Assembly (NCBI GenBank): GCA_950295325.1
Contig: OX485804.1
Coordinates: 13,888,001-13,952,000 of the forward strand
Length of the DNA stretch: 64,000 nucleotides
Source of the DNA: Polytrichum commune
Taxonomy: Eukaryota > Streptophyta > Polytrichopsida > Polytrichales > Polytrichaceae
Reading direction: 5' to 3'
The notes under the pieces: generated by a model
The model's input: the letters and a program-made list of their open reading frames with translations, nothing else
What the model was told of the DNA's origin: nothing
The model's database searches: none
Shown here: positions 20,001 to 31,735 of the stretch, piece after piece
How positions within the stretch are numbered: position 1 is the stretch's first letter
How the letters are laid out: each line of letters begins with the position of its first letter
Translations under genes and position numbers: made by a program

Positions 20001-23000
20001 TCAGAGGAGGTCAAAAAAGTATTCCAATCCTTGCCCTATTTCCCAAATCGAAATTCCTGCACCTGCTTGCTTAGCTTCATCAAGCCGAATGGATATGGAC
20101 TTCAAAGTGGGATAGAACACCACATGCTTTTCTTTCACATTCTCATAAATGAAGAGATGCTCATCAAACTCTTCATCCCAATGAATTTCAGGCTTATATT
20201 TTTCCAACAATGCAACATACTGGTGGCCAGTAATGGGACCTCCACCTGTTGCAAAACTCCCAAATATCAGCTTTATCTCAACCATAATGAAAACAGATGA
20301 TCTGTCAAATGACGAGAATTTCACTGTAGACTCGCAAGGGCACTTTACGCTAGGGCTTGTGACCATTGATATTTAAAATCTCTCATCCCACTTCACTTTA
20401 CACTAGACCTTGAGGACCTAAGGGACCAAGGAAGTTTGAATGGATGAAAAACCTACATGGAGTCCTACATGGAATGCAATAGATTATGTTTCATGGTCTA
20501 CTGGATTATGTATCAAGCCCGCCTCAAAATACATGGGTTTCACACAAAAGCAGGAGATCACGACACTTCAAAATCTTACGACCCTTGGTTTATTATCATG
20601 TAGAAGAGCCCACATGAGTAGGATGGTAATAAAGCATTTGGTTGAGAGCCCTCTCACATATGTTTATACTCTTTTAAGGGCTGTGACCACACAAATTTCA
20701 ATTTCAATTTTCTATGGTACAGCCTATGAGTTTTCATGGTCATGGACCTTGGCCATAGTTTAGAGTGGCCCTGCAACATCAACTGGATAAACCTGGTTAG
20801 ACTCTATAATAACAATGGGACGATTTATAGCATGCAACCCCAACCATGTTCCTTGAGCTTCTGTACCTTGTGGAAGGATAAAATCATTTCCGTAGAAGTT
20901 CAAACCCAAGAGTACATTGGAGGCAGCACCACCCTTGGACTTTGGCAGGTTTTGCAGGCATTTCTTCACCCATGAAGCTGGGGCATTGGGGCCTGGCTGG
21001 TTGGGGCCAGAAAAATCATATGTCATGACAGATAGACCGTCAATGAAGCCCTCCAGAACTGCCATGTCTGCAGGCGTGAAAGCTCGCGTGTCTCTCTTGA
21101 TGTCAGTAGGTGGAGGTATAACAAAGTGTAACTGCATGCTTCGTTCCTCCCTGCCTAATTTTGAGGCTTTCAGAGAATGTATTGTTGATCCTAGCGCTTG
21201 CACAAATTCCAGAGCCTGAAGTGATCAGCAGCTGAGTTAATACTAAAACTCCCCAAATTACTGCACTATGCTTCTATACTTCATACTTGCCTTAGCTGTT
21301 AGAGTATCCATTGGATGGTCTAAATCTACAGGGTGCTCAGAAACACCTAAGAATTACATCAATTTCAATTTTAATTATAAATGAGCTTAACTAAGAATTA
21401 ATTTCAATTTCAGATTATATCAATTTCAGAATTGGTTATACAGGCAAGGAGTCTCTTCTCCAGGGCAGTCTTGTTCCAATTGATATGAATCACAACCAAT
21501 TTACCCAGCTTCTGTCATCCCGTTCTTGGATGTGGATATCAATGACAACATTCAGGAATCATGCATACTGGTATTACTCTGTAGTTGGTGTTGGGAGAAA
21601 GTTCAGAGCATTACCTTTTGTCGCAAATCTGGTTTGTCAAGTACATCGTACATGGCCCATGCTGTCCATGCTTCCAGCACAATTCCATCATATGCCATAT
21701 TTCTGCAAGTATACCAGCATTCTCTAAGTGTTGGAAAACAACCATGCCAGCTGTTGGAACTAACAGGTGCTTGCATAGAAATCTCTCCTGCTGTGTAAAC
21801 CTGGTAATTCTATGGTCCACAGAAATTTTCAGGGTCAAGAGGAAATTACTTGCACTCCCAAGCAATGAGGTCAATAGCCTGCTTTTGTTCTGCAGGGTGC
21901 ACCAGCATGCCTATGGGCCAGCCTTCCAGAACCACACGAGGTACTATCTGCACATACATAAACACTGAAGACCACCTTTCATTCACTAACAAGGGCTACC
22001 ATATTATGAAGCATACATTTGACTCAAAACATGAAATACAGAAAATCTAAGGGTCCCTCTGACTATCACCATTTAGAACAAAACATCCCATATATGAAGA
22101 TTACAACAGCACAAAAAGGAATCATAAAGCTCTTTCCCTCTGCTGACTTTCTCAGCAAATTCGATGATTTGAATATTGATGGCTGTTTCTTGGGAAGCAT
22201 ACCATTGGGTGCCCTTCCTTCCGGACATCATTTATCCAATTTCTGTCAACGTCATGCTTTCCAAGGAGCTCCAACTTCTCTCGGTCTCTGCATTTATCAC
22301 AGCAAATTAAAAACAGTATATGGGCGATCTGCTCCTTTATGAAAAAGCTTTGCTTTGCCTCAGAAGAATAAATAAGGACAAGAAAGGCTTGTTCAATACA
22401 GCTAGGATTCCCATGCCACATTATCAGACATACTGGGAGATATTACTGGCAGACTAGACGAAGTATATAAACAGAAGTAACCAACCTCTTCAGCTGATAC
22501 CAAACAGGTGACACATGTGTAAATTTAGCTCGAAACTTCTTAGCCATATCGTAGCCTAGAGAATTCCTGCCCATGCACATTGGTCTCATTAGTCACTACA
22601 AAGAGAAGTAAAGACAAAATACTTCCCATGCAGTATAGTTTTTCAGTACCAGATTCAGTTCATTAAGGCTGCTAACAAGCAAAGATCTGATGTGAAATCC
22701 CTCTATTTTTCAGATTCACGTGAAATAATCATGAGAGAAAAAACTCAAAGTTGTTGGCTCGACTACCTGTACTGATTCTACAGTGTCAGTACATTCTTCC
22801 ATTGGATTAGTTGATTCTTCATCTGATACCCATAAAAAAAAACTTCAGTCGAAGGGTCACATTTCTCAACATTTAGACATTTTCCATCAGTGGCGTCATT
22901 GAAACCTTGATCTTACCAAGGTGTGACATAAGCAAGAACTGAGTTTAAAAAGTGCCGGTGTGTAGTGTTGCTCCCTGGCTTTCCATGCTCCTGTATCAAA

Positions 23001-24433
23001 ATCATCCATAGTACCAGGGACACATTTAGGAATGAAACATGGAAACAAACCACAGGAGCAGATTGTGCATTAGGGCTCTTATGAACAGCTGTTCAAATAT
23101 ACTATTGCCTCTTCTTTCCCCATCAAGAAACTGGCCAATGAGTAGGCTGTGCTTCAAATCCAAACTCTTCAAACGCAAGCAGCTCCTCTAAACCAAAGTG
23201 AGATATCAATCCATCCATTTCAACATACTGGCCACATTCATCCTGGAGCGTAATTGCACCATTGTTCCAGATGTCTTCCTGGATCCATCTTAACAGAGTT
23301 CGACATGTCACCGACTGATTACTTCAAAAGCATCGAGGCCATGGACAGTAAAGGGTTAGCTGTGTGAAATTTCAAACGTTCTGTTGTGCTCGGTCTCCAC
23401 AACCTGAGCTTCATCCTGAGGGGTTAGGACTCTTGAGTTATCAGTTTTAACGATTCTGGCCTTCCATTTGCACCTCAAAGTGCGTGCACACGTGCACAGA
23501 AATCTAATTCTTAAGCCTCACTAAAGGCCTGTTTCTAATGCTGGAGCGTGAATGCACCATTGTTCCAGCTGTCTTCCTTGATCCACTTTTAACAGAGATG
23601 TTCGACATTTCACCAAATGATTAATTGTAAGGTTACAGTACGTCGGGAGCATCGAGGCCGTTGACAGTGAGGGTTAGGTGTGTGAATTTGTTGTGCTCGG
23701 CTTCCACAATCTGAGCTTCGTCCTGAGGACTAGGATTCTTGACTTATGGCCTTCCATTTGCAATTTCAACGATTGTGGCCTGCCATTTGCACCCGAAGTG
23801 ATTGTGTACGTACACAACATTTGATTCTAAAGCCACACTGATGGCCTGTTTCGGTAGTGAAGACATGCTCTGCGGAATGTCTACCTGAGCAGTTCCTAGA
23901 GCCATTTCAGCGAAGCGCTTGTTTATTGCTTGATGGCGTCGCCTTGCTCCGCTCAACTGGATCCAAATCAAGCATAAACCATCTAGGGTGGGACTGAATA
24001 TATACACAATTGCAAGATTTCAAGAACCTCGGATACGTACCGCAAGAACAGAGGACCACTCCACGTTGAGGGAGACGAGGCCTCGCTCCTGGACGGAGGG
24101 CGTTTCCGTCCCTGGCATCATCACAACTTCCTTGTCAACTTTGGCAAGGATAACATCTTCCTTGCCAGCAGCTTTCTCAGGTTTACTCTGCGCAAGATTG
24201 GAGTTATCCGCCGGAGGGGAGGCCGCAGGGGAGGTGGTAGACGTTTGTTGCCACACGAAGATGCCAAGGAGGATCGCGACGATGAGGAAAACAGGGAGGC
24301 CGGGTGAGACTTGTGAGCGTTCCGTCTCTTTCTGCTTGCGCAGCTTCTTAGTTGCCCCCGGCACCTTCGAGTCCTCCGACGCAGCATCGGGCTTGGCTGC
24401 CTGCGAGTTTCTCCTCTGCCGCCCCGCACTCAT
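20001..24433 (-). CDS. Membrane-anchored GH18 protein, CHID1 homologue
   Basis: Plant homologue of chitinase domain-containing protein 1, a GH18-fold family thought to bind glycans. Minus-strand exons are 24433-24041, 22990-22917, 22566-22486, 22287-22203, 21947-21850, 21702-21615, 21215-20867 and 20245-20001. They join in frame to 470 residues; the stop is TGA at 20003-20001. All junctions are GT/AG. Residues 1-44 are basic and Lys/Arg-rich. Residues 45-61 ([17 protein letters not shown]) form one hydrophobic segment, suggesting a type II anchor with the GH18 domain on the lumenal side. Diagnostic pieces in order are [130 protein letters not shown] and [18 protein letters not shown]. The active GH18 signature DxxDxDxE is not intact (here DGIVLEAW), as in other CHID1 proteins, so chitin hydrolysis is unlikely. 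The last intron carries a MITE and the first (1050 bp) a decayed gene. Confidence 0.92.
20338..20771. mobile_element. Diverged Tourist-like MITE in the last CHID1 intron
   Basis: Related to 11887-12377: starts GGGCACTTTACGCTAGGGCT then TGTGACCATTG, contains 'ccttgaggac…gggacca', 'aacctacatgg' and 'gcatttggttgagagcc', and ends '…tttagagtggccc'. It is 434 bp and lies entirely in the intron 20246-20866. The termini and target duplication are eroded, so this is an older insertion than the copies near 5 and 12 kb. Confidence 0.65.
23123..23910 (-). pseudogene. Decayed small protein gene inside CHID1 intron 1, internally duplicated
   Basis: On the CHID1 strand the intron holds coding-like segments in order. 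A start-proximal piece begins [20 protein letters not shown] (from 23910) and runs to [10 protein letters not shown] middle piece, in the same frame after one TAA, contains [15 protein letters not shown] and [17 protein letters not shown] second version of the middle reads [14 protein letters not shown] and [17 protein letters not shown] frame-shifted C-terminal piece contains [38 protein letters not shown] and [13 protein letters not shown], ending in a stop at 23123-23125. Amino-acid similarity kept between the two middle copies suggests a real former protein of roughly 150 residues. I do not recognise the family. Stops and frameshifts make it a pseudogene, and it is not needed for the CHID1 reading frame. 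Confidence 0.45.
23230..23860. repeat. Diverged direct duplication (about 300 bp unit) in CHID1 intron 1
   Basis: Two adjacent copies, about 23240-23537 and 23540-23850, align along their length: 'ctggagcgt', 'gcaccattgttccag', 'gtcttcctggatcca', 'aacagag', 'catcgaggcc', 'gttgtgctcgg', 'cttcgtcctgagg', 'ggccttccatttgcac' and 'aggcctgtttc'. Divergence with small indels shows an old tandem duplication. It covers the middle of the decayed coding sequence annotated here. Confidence 0.75.
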
Positions 24434-24536
24434 CCCTCCTCCTCGACTCCTCCTCGACTCCTCCTCTGCTCAAATCCCTACACCTAGACCTTTCCTACGC
24501 ACATTCCCTTCCTCGTCAAAATTTCCCTGCAAATTG
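24434..24536 (-). promoter_or_regulatory. CHID1 5' untranslated region or proximal promoter
   Basis: Directly upstream of the CHID1 start codon. On the gene's strand it is purine-rich with repeated GAGGAGGAG around the initiator. No TATA box is evident. Promoter function is inferred from position only. Confidence 0.35.
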
Positions 24537-25240
24537 CTGCTACCTACGCTTGTTCCGCTCGGGGATCACTTCACATCAATACAGATGCTCTCAAATTCCC
24601 GATTCCAGCTTCTTGATACACGAGAATTGAGTGGCCATACAAAGAAAAATTTGTTGTGGCTTTGTGAAAACAGAGTTTATGTCCTACCTGCGCTTGTTCC
24701 GCTCGGCGACCACTTCACATCAATACAGATGCTCGCAATTCCTAATTCCAGCTTCTTGATACAAGAATATTGAGAGGCAACACAAAGAAATATTGTTATG
24801 GCTTTGTGGAACACAGAGTTGATGTATGCAAGCACCTTTTCGTTCCCTTACAGTATTGCGATTGCGGTAGAGTAAACTTAAAATGGCAGAAATAGCAGAG
24901 GCGATGAATATAGAATCTCCAAATTCTAACTCCAGCTTCTCGGAGGCCTTTTAAGAGTGAACACAGAGAAGGCGTCGATGTGTGCAAGCACCTGTTCCAT
25001 TCCCTCACAGTACCACGATCGCCGTAGAGTAAGCTGAAAGGCAGACAGAGCAGAGGCGCGATGGCGTTGAATACAGATTCTCCCAATTCTAATTTAAGCT
25101 TCTTCGAGGACTTTTGAGAGTGAAGACAGAAAAATGAAATGTTGGTGTGGCTAAGTATGTGCAGAACAACGTTGATGTGTGCAAGCAAGCACCTGTTCCG
25201 TTCCCTAAGGGCAGAAAGAGCAGAGACGATAGCTATGACA
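24537..25240. repeat. Degenerate tandem repeats upstream of CHID1
   Basis: Units begin near 24540, 24686, 24828, 24988 and 25187 with '(g)cacctgttccgttccct' or 'ctgcgcttgttccgctcgg'. Each contains a variant of 'aattccagcttcttga', 'gagtgaacacagag' and 'gttgatgtgtgcaagcacctg'. The first two units are about 146 bp and the later ones 160-200 bp, so the array has expanded with indels. Open frames on both strands here come from the repeats. Confidence 0.75.
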
Positions 25241-25261
25241 ATGGCGGACTGCAACGTTTGG

Positions 25262-25331
25262 GAGAGGCAAAGAGAGAGAAGGTAGAGAGAGAAAGAGAAA
25301 GAGAGAGAAAAAGAGAGAGAGAGAGAGAGAG
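25262..25331. repeat. GA/TC microsatellite upstream of CHID1
   Basis: Almost uninterrupted GA-rich tract. On the CHID1 strand it reads as a TC-rich (pyrimidine) tract. GA/TC tracts are common in plant promoters, but a role here is only inferred from position. Confidence 0.8.
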
Positions 25332-26604
25332 TGTAGTGGGGTGGCTTCCCTCCTCTTCCCATCTCCCATCTCCCATCCCACCTTCCTTCCCTCCATAAAG
25401 CCTTCCCAATGTGACAATAGGGGTACCTATTATTTTTTAAATGAGTACATTGAAATAAGAGGGGTTAAATGGACTACCTAGTGAACCAACAAGAGGAGAG
25501 AAGATGACAAGAGCCGGTGGAGAGGGGAGTCATCCACAAGCTCGAGTTGATTATCGTATATAACTGAACAATTCATGGATTCATTCTGTAAATCATATGT
25601 GATATTGCGCCTCTGTGGATGAAAACATGTGACGACTTCTAATAAAGAAATTTTTCTTGAGGATGAGTGATTGGTTATGTTCATTTTAAGCTTTGCACCC
25701 ACTTCTCGTAGGTTGTGAAACACACAATTAGTTGAGATGATTGTGGATTCGCAATCGTGGTTGTAGTCATAGACAGCAACCAATTGCAAACACCGTGAAC
25801 TCGCTTGATATAGTGGACTCACTTGGGAAGATTTGGTCCTCAAGCTATAGAAGACTTCCTTTATCTCGAATCCCTTCACAATCATGGATGAGTGCCACTA
25901 AGCTCCAACCGTTTGGAGCAATTGGCGAGGTATACTCAAGTCATTTGTAACCACTCTCCTCATGGATAGAAATCATAGGTTATGGATGAAATTATTTGTG
26001 TGGATAGAAAAAGTACTTGGGAGTCATTGGAGACCGGTTACGGTGGGGCATATAAATCAACAAGTAGAAAACAAGCAAGGCAATCGTTTCTTGGGTCGTT
26101 GGTGTAGTGAAAGAGTCCAATGTTTATCACATGGCACACCTAAATCCTTGTGTTGATGACTTTAGGATAGGTAATGGATGTTTGGATGAATTGAGATGTA
26201 TGTTTATCGTTTAGGGTTTTACACACATTAAAACTATGTTACATGGTCTTAATTTTAGTGTCAAATGTGTTCTCCTAGATAAAATACACCCTAACCTCCA
26301 TAATGTCACTTCCTCTCTCATATCCCCAAACACTAGGGAACGGATGTGCTTAGTTCAAATCTCTCTCCTTGTTGTCACATTGCCCTCCCGTATATCACCA
26401 AGGAAGCACTAATAGAATTACCTAGACCCAATTACCTTTATTATTACATGTTTCTCTTTTCTCTCATCAATTCACCCTCGTGATTGAGGATTGGGTGGGT
26501 TTTGGAGTTTAGGGTTTGGGGGTGTAGGAAGCACAAATCTACAACTTTGAGAAGGCTTGAAAGTAATTCCCGTATCCAAGTATTTTCTGAATCCTAATTC
26601 CTAG
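25332..26604. other. Intergenic DNA with a partial repeat
   Basis: Between about 25690 and 25960 are fragments of dispersed repeat family D ('cacccacttctcgtaggt-gtgaaacac', 'gtaaccactctcctca'). Otherwise nothing recognised. Confidence 0.35.
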
Positions 26605-26776
26605 AATCCGAGTTTCTGTGGATCCCTATGTCAAGAGTGGTAGCAGTGTTGATGATGAACCAGATTTTGCATTCTGGATGCATTCTTTAAGATCGCAGAT
26701 ACCTTCAAAAACCCCAAGTGGGCAGTGGCCACTTGAATTTGACAGTTTAGATGATCTGGCTACAACACAAGCTTAA
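26605..26776 (+). pseudogene. Isolated exon-like fragment of unknown gene
   Basis: An acceptor-like 'cctaattcctag' is followed by an open frame of 56 codons ending in TAA at 26774-26776. It contains VSVDPYVKSGSSVDDEPDFA and FWMHSLRSQIPSKTPSGQWP, then LEFDSLDDLATTQA. The composition is protein-like, but no partner exon or family could be identified. It may be a captured or leftover terminal exon. Confidence 0.25.
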
Positions 26777-28829
26777 AAAGTTCACTTCTGCGATGGTACG
26801 ATTCTTTGGTTCCGCTTTTTCTTGAGCTGCGATCTCCTTTTTGTTCTTGATCACTGAAGCGGCATTTCATCTAAGATGTGTAAATTTCGTTCTCCGTAAA
26901 AAAATCGACCTTCGAATGCAATATCCATTTCAAGTATGGGAATTTGAAGTAGGTGACTATCAGAGTTTGCACCTTGACTCTCATTTCACGATTTGAAGCC
27001 AGCGCTTGGGAAATAGGATTCAGAAATTCCAAACTAAGCAGATCCAAAGGAATTTTGACTCACTGTTCGAAACTGAAAGTGCATTAGCTATGACACATAT
27101 GGTACATCTTCCATGAACTCCTGCATGACAAGCATGAGGAGTGAAAGCTGAGTCTGCTCGTCGTGGATCATCCATCTGACAAAATAGGCATCTAGGAGGG
27201 AGATGTGCATTTCTAGTTTGCTCCACATGTTGGTTGAACATGGATCCAGAGGATTGAAAAAAAATCAAGAGTTTGAATCTTAAAGTGTAAAACTGTGAAA
27301 GCTCTCCGATACAAATTGCTGTCAGATGAGAATTAGGAAGTGGCTTCTGTGTATCACTTAATTGACAACTGCTCACAGAGAGTTGGATTCGTGTGATTAA
27401 TTGTCTCGAGCCCCTTCTGGTGCATCGTTGAATCTCTTCATGTAAGTGTCTTTAGTAACTGTGGACAAGAGGATCACGTGGTATTTTCATGACGTTGAAT
27501 CTCTTCATGCAACCACTACCCCTACTTCACAACACTGCTTTGTTGAATGAGATCGATGCATTTTCAAATCAAATCTTTCCACACCTATCAGTCAGATCTT
27601 ATGAGTGTTGAGCTGCATGTATTGGCACCTTGACTGTAAGTTCAGTGGTGATGCGGTAATGAATTGTGTTTGTTTGTGCAGCGTGCTTCAGCCTCTTCTG
27701 ACAATGCAGTTGCTTGAGTCGAGGAGACAGCGAGTTCGGGTGGCATTCTGCAATTTGTTTGGGAGATTATCCATGTCCGATGAATTTCGGCATTGTTCCA
27801 TAATGTCACACATCACACTACCTAAATTCTCTGTTATCATTGTCAACACTATGCTAAATCCATGTCAACATTCCAAACCTCCTTAATATCACGTGCACTT
27901 TGGTTGCCACATGCGTGATGTTAGAGAGGTCAAAGTGTAGATAAAACACAAGCTTAAGTTACATCTTACCATGAGCAAGGTTTTGTTTTATGTGCATGTC
28001 TGGTACATTAGATTCAATTCTACTTCACTAATCCATAGACTTAGGGTTCTATTTCACTCACCACTTGGTGGAATCTACAGTTCCATTAGAATTTGGTGGT
28101 TGAGTGACCTACATGAAAACTAACACTTAGTAGATTGCAAGCATTTTTATTTTATTTTTTGAGTTTGTCATGGGTGTGTTGAATTGAGAATTTGACCTTT
28201 CATTGCCAAAGGGTGCATTCTAATGATCTTGAAAACATCGGAAAAAACATCAGAAAATTGCTCTCCTTCAAATGGAAACAAATTGAACAAGACTAAGTTA
28301 CACCTATCTATTCTTGTAACATTGAAGAATCTCCATGCCAAACGGGGCCCGGATAAAGACGTTAAGCTTTGTGGGAGCCTCTTGGGCAATAAAGGCCAAG
28401 CTTTAAGACTATAGTACGTCCAATGTGAAATTCACCAAGTATTTAGTTCATCATTCAAGGTTTGAGCAAGCAACAAATATGGTCAGAGGTCATGCATATG
28501 GGGGGCCTAACAAAGTATAGATTCTTCAATGTCATCAACATTCAGCTCAAACTTCAAAAGGTAGCAAAAACTGTTGCAGATTTCTAAATGTGTTCTTGTC
28601 TTGTGAAAGGAATTGTTTGATGGTGTGGGATCGTGTGTAAAAATAAGAACAAGTTGAGATGTTCCCCGTTGAAATCTACATTTAGAGGATGATCGGGGAC
28701 CAAAATCTATGTAACAAATGATGAATGGGACATGTTTTGGAAAGGTTCACGGTATTTTAATATTGCTTTGGATTGTCACAACGTTATGATGATTGGAGAA
28801 GCAAGTCTTTAGAACTTGTACAGCCGCTA
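26777..28829. other. Intergenic DNA, no gene supported
   Basis: Short open frames exist on both strands (for example 27020-27376 minus with several Cys/His, 27605-27886 plus), but none has a recognisable domain or splice partners. Confidence 0.35.
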
Positions 28830-29310
28830 GCCCACAAACTTTTTGGGTTAGCGGCTAACCCAATAGCTAAGAATTATGATTGAAAACGGTACTTGAAAAA
28901 AAAACAGGCTAGCCCAGCTATAGCTAAATCGAGACATGAAAATTATGGGCTAGCTTAGCTAGTTATTAGCTAGCTAAAGATAGGTCGAGTAGCTCAATCA
29001 GCTCAAGCTAGATGAGGTAGCCAAGTTGCGTGGAAAGCAACATTGCAATTGGATTTGTAAATATGGCGATACATATGAGGAGTTGCAGATTGAGGATGAT
29101 GACGGTTCGTTGGTAGAGAATGGCGAGCAACATGAATTAGACATCGATAACATTGAGTGATTTTGACTGATATGAAATATGATTGTATTGATAAAACGAT
29201 GCCTCCTTGGATTCAACATATGAGCTAGTTGAGCTAGCTTTTTAGGTCAGCTAGCCTAGCTATATGGCTAGATCGAGGCCTGAAAAATATGGGCTAGCCC
29301 AGCTAGCTAA
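28830..29310. repeat. GCTAGC-rich element with a possible transposase tail
   Basis: Contains at least eight GCTAGC/AGCTAGCT words at both ends. A direct repeat near 28913-28965 and 29257-29307 reads '…gctagatcgagacctgaaaa-atatgggctagcccagctagct' in parts. Between them a plus-strand frame (29002-29160) reads NWICKYGDTYEELQIEDDDG then an acidic end and stop. That may be a transposase C terminus, possibly hAT-like, but the match is too short to be sure. Confidence 0.35.
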
Positions 29311-31500
29311 TGAGTTGTAAAAGGTCTGCAAGTCTTGCAGCAATTCCTTGAACAAGCCGTACGTTGCCTTGTCAAACATGAAATTAATTTTTTCCACCGT
29401 CATGTATGTACGAAACAAAGTCATCCAAAACAAGATATTGAGCCATAGAGTTGACATATGGGATGCTCTAAAAGTTGTGGGAATCCGTATAGGTTTAAGG
29501 ATACCTTTTAGGATAGGAAATGAAAAAGGGGATGATTAAAGCAACCACACATTGGTTAAAACATCACGTGCAGAATCGTTGGCTAAGATGTTTAGTTCAT
29601 TTAGTTGGTGAATATTATTAAAACTAGCATAGAGTTGAAGTCTCGCTCCTTTTCATGAATTTATAGGTCATGTGACCATGCAACGCATCTTTGTGGTCAT
29701 TTTAACAAATTGGGTGATCGATTTAACAATTCCCATGAAAAATTATAGTTGTTGTAGTTACTAACAACAACGAAGAAGAAGTTGGAGCGATGTGAACCAT
29801 GGATTGGTCATCGCTCGTATGTACGGGCTCTTGTAAAATGAGTATAAATTGCATATAATATCAAAGGTCTAGGTATTTTCACTTGCAATCACAACCTTTT
29901 TAAACCGGTAAAGGTTTGGGGGTTTTCATCATAAATCAAACATGTCTTAGGAAAATAAGAATCATAGGTCTTATTTGGAGCTCAGGGAGGTCAGTAGCGA
30001 AAATCGTAGAAACATCATGCAATAAAAAATAGGTCTAATATATTCATTGTAGATAAATTTTGTAAAAATGTACATATAATGTAGGGGGTTTTTAAATAAT
30101 GAAACATGTTTACATGTAAAATACCATCACATATAATGGCCTCTTTCATCTAGTCAGTACATGTAAAATAACGTGGAAACAATTACGAGGGTTAGCGGGT
30201 CTAGGGTAGGGTATGTGTCGGTGGATGAAAAGAGGTAATTTTCTGTTGAAAAAGCTTGGATTGATGACTCCGCAGGCTAGTTAGCTTGAACTTTATTAAA
30301 CCAACGTATCCAATGTGGAGTTTAATGTTCTCTACCTACATGCCGGGAGGGAAATTTTCAGAGTGTTGTTTGAATTGCAATCTTCTCTCCAATTTTCTTT
30401 CGTAATATAAGTAAAATAGAGTATTTTAGAATGATTCCCCAAAAAAATATAAATAATGACAGGGCGTATTAAAATACAAGAATTTACCTTTATTTTGAAA
30501 AATACCATACCTTATAATCTTTTCTATAAGGTAAATAGCCCCCTGATAAATAAGTCCTAAGCACACGTGTATGCATTAATATAAGAGGGAGTGATCCCCC
30601 CCCCCCGGAGATTTGGAGTTTATGTGCAAGAGAAGTCTTAGAGAGTAAAATTTAAACCACATCTTTCCGGTCATAGCAAGAATCATGATCCTAGATTTAC
30701 ACCAAATCATTTTTTGAAGCAATTTCTTTCATAAAAGAATGAAAATTTCCAAAATGTGTTAAGATCGCTTGATCTTTCATTTTGTAAGCTAAATATATGA
30801 GCTTCATAACTTCATGGGGAGTGTGAAGAAATACTCATTACATTTATATGTTTACTTTCCTTAAATAGTGTAGTGTGTAACAAAGAAAAAATGAAGGGTT
30901 CCAACCACTTCAAAGCCCATACATTAGAGTTATTAATAGATAATTTCGATCAACTTGCTCTAGATGATGTAAAAAATTATTACTTAAAGTGCCAAAAAAA
31001 ATAAGATAAATTTTTTTATTAAAAAACAAACCGACTTAGAAACACTTAGCATTGAAAAACGCTTTGAACCACTTTTTAATTTCTTAGACATTTAGAAATT
31101 AAGCATCAATTTCATTTGGTTGAAGACATTATCCTCTAAACCGTACTTTCCTTTATAATTCATAAACCTTCATACACCAATTCCCATCGGTTGAAATCTA
31201 TCTATTTGTATATTGACCTACCCAACAACGTTGAAATATAAATAACTAAGGTCATGATAAGGGTCAACAACTTTGTCAATACATGGAAGTACACAGGGTA
31301 CATTTCTATGGGATACTGTGTCCAAAGGCTTGCATAACTATCATCATGTGTAGGTTGGATTGAAACTATCATCCATCAATATTACAATGTGTTGATAGAA
31401 AAGTTAAACTTTTGTATATGTTACACAATGCAATAACATTTTACTCAAGAGTTCAATTTTTATCAACAGAAGTTCAATGAATAAATAACCAACAACAGGC
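29311..31500. other. AT-rich intergenic DNA, no gene seen
   Basis: A C10-11 run lies near 30598-30606. An open frame on the minus strand at 29260-29457 looks faintly protein-like but has no recognisable motif. Nothing else stands out. Confidence 0.35.
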
Positions 31501-31735
31501 AATCCAACGTTAATTTGAGTATGTTGGCCTTTATCTGTTCAAGAATCTTCTTGGTGCAAGGTGAGGTTTACTGCCTACCTTGCGGTGGGTGGGCTCTCGG
31601 CTTCCTACTTACCTACCTAGTTTTTTTGTGTGTCAAGTAAAGAGAAGATTTCACAACATGAATCGAACTGGCAACCACTTCATTTGGAAATGGGTACCTC
31701 TCCACTATCACCCAGTAGTTTAGGGTCATCTCAGA
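31501..31735 (-). mobile_element. tRNA-derived SINE-like element, copy 2
   Basis: Reverse complement matches 6097-6332 and 38889-39104 throughout. The B-box region reads 'gccagttcgattc' on the minus strand, closer to the GGTTCGANTCC consensus than the other two full copies, preceded by 'gagaggtacccatttccaaatg'. The 5' head is 'gtctgagatgaccctaaactac'-like. Confidence 0.65.

Noticed and set aside
24796-25362. 188-codon open frame on the minus strand upstream of CHID1
   Set aside because: Its sequence is the tandem repeats plus the TC microsatellite (Ser/Leu runs); repetition, not coding selection, keeps it open.
27020-27376. Cys/His-rich minus-strand frame suggesting a RING finger
   Set aside because: Spacing of the Cys and His residues does not fit RING or other zinc fingers that I know.
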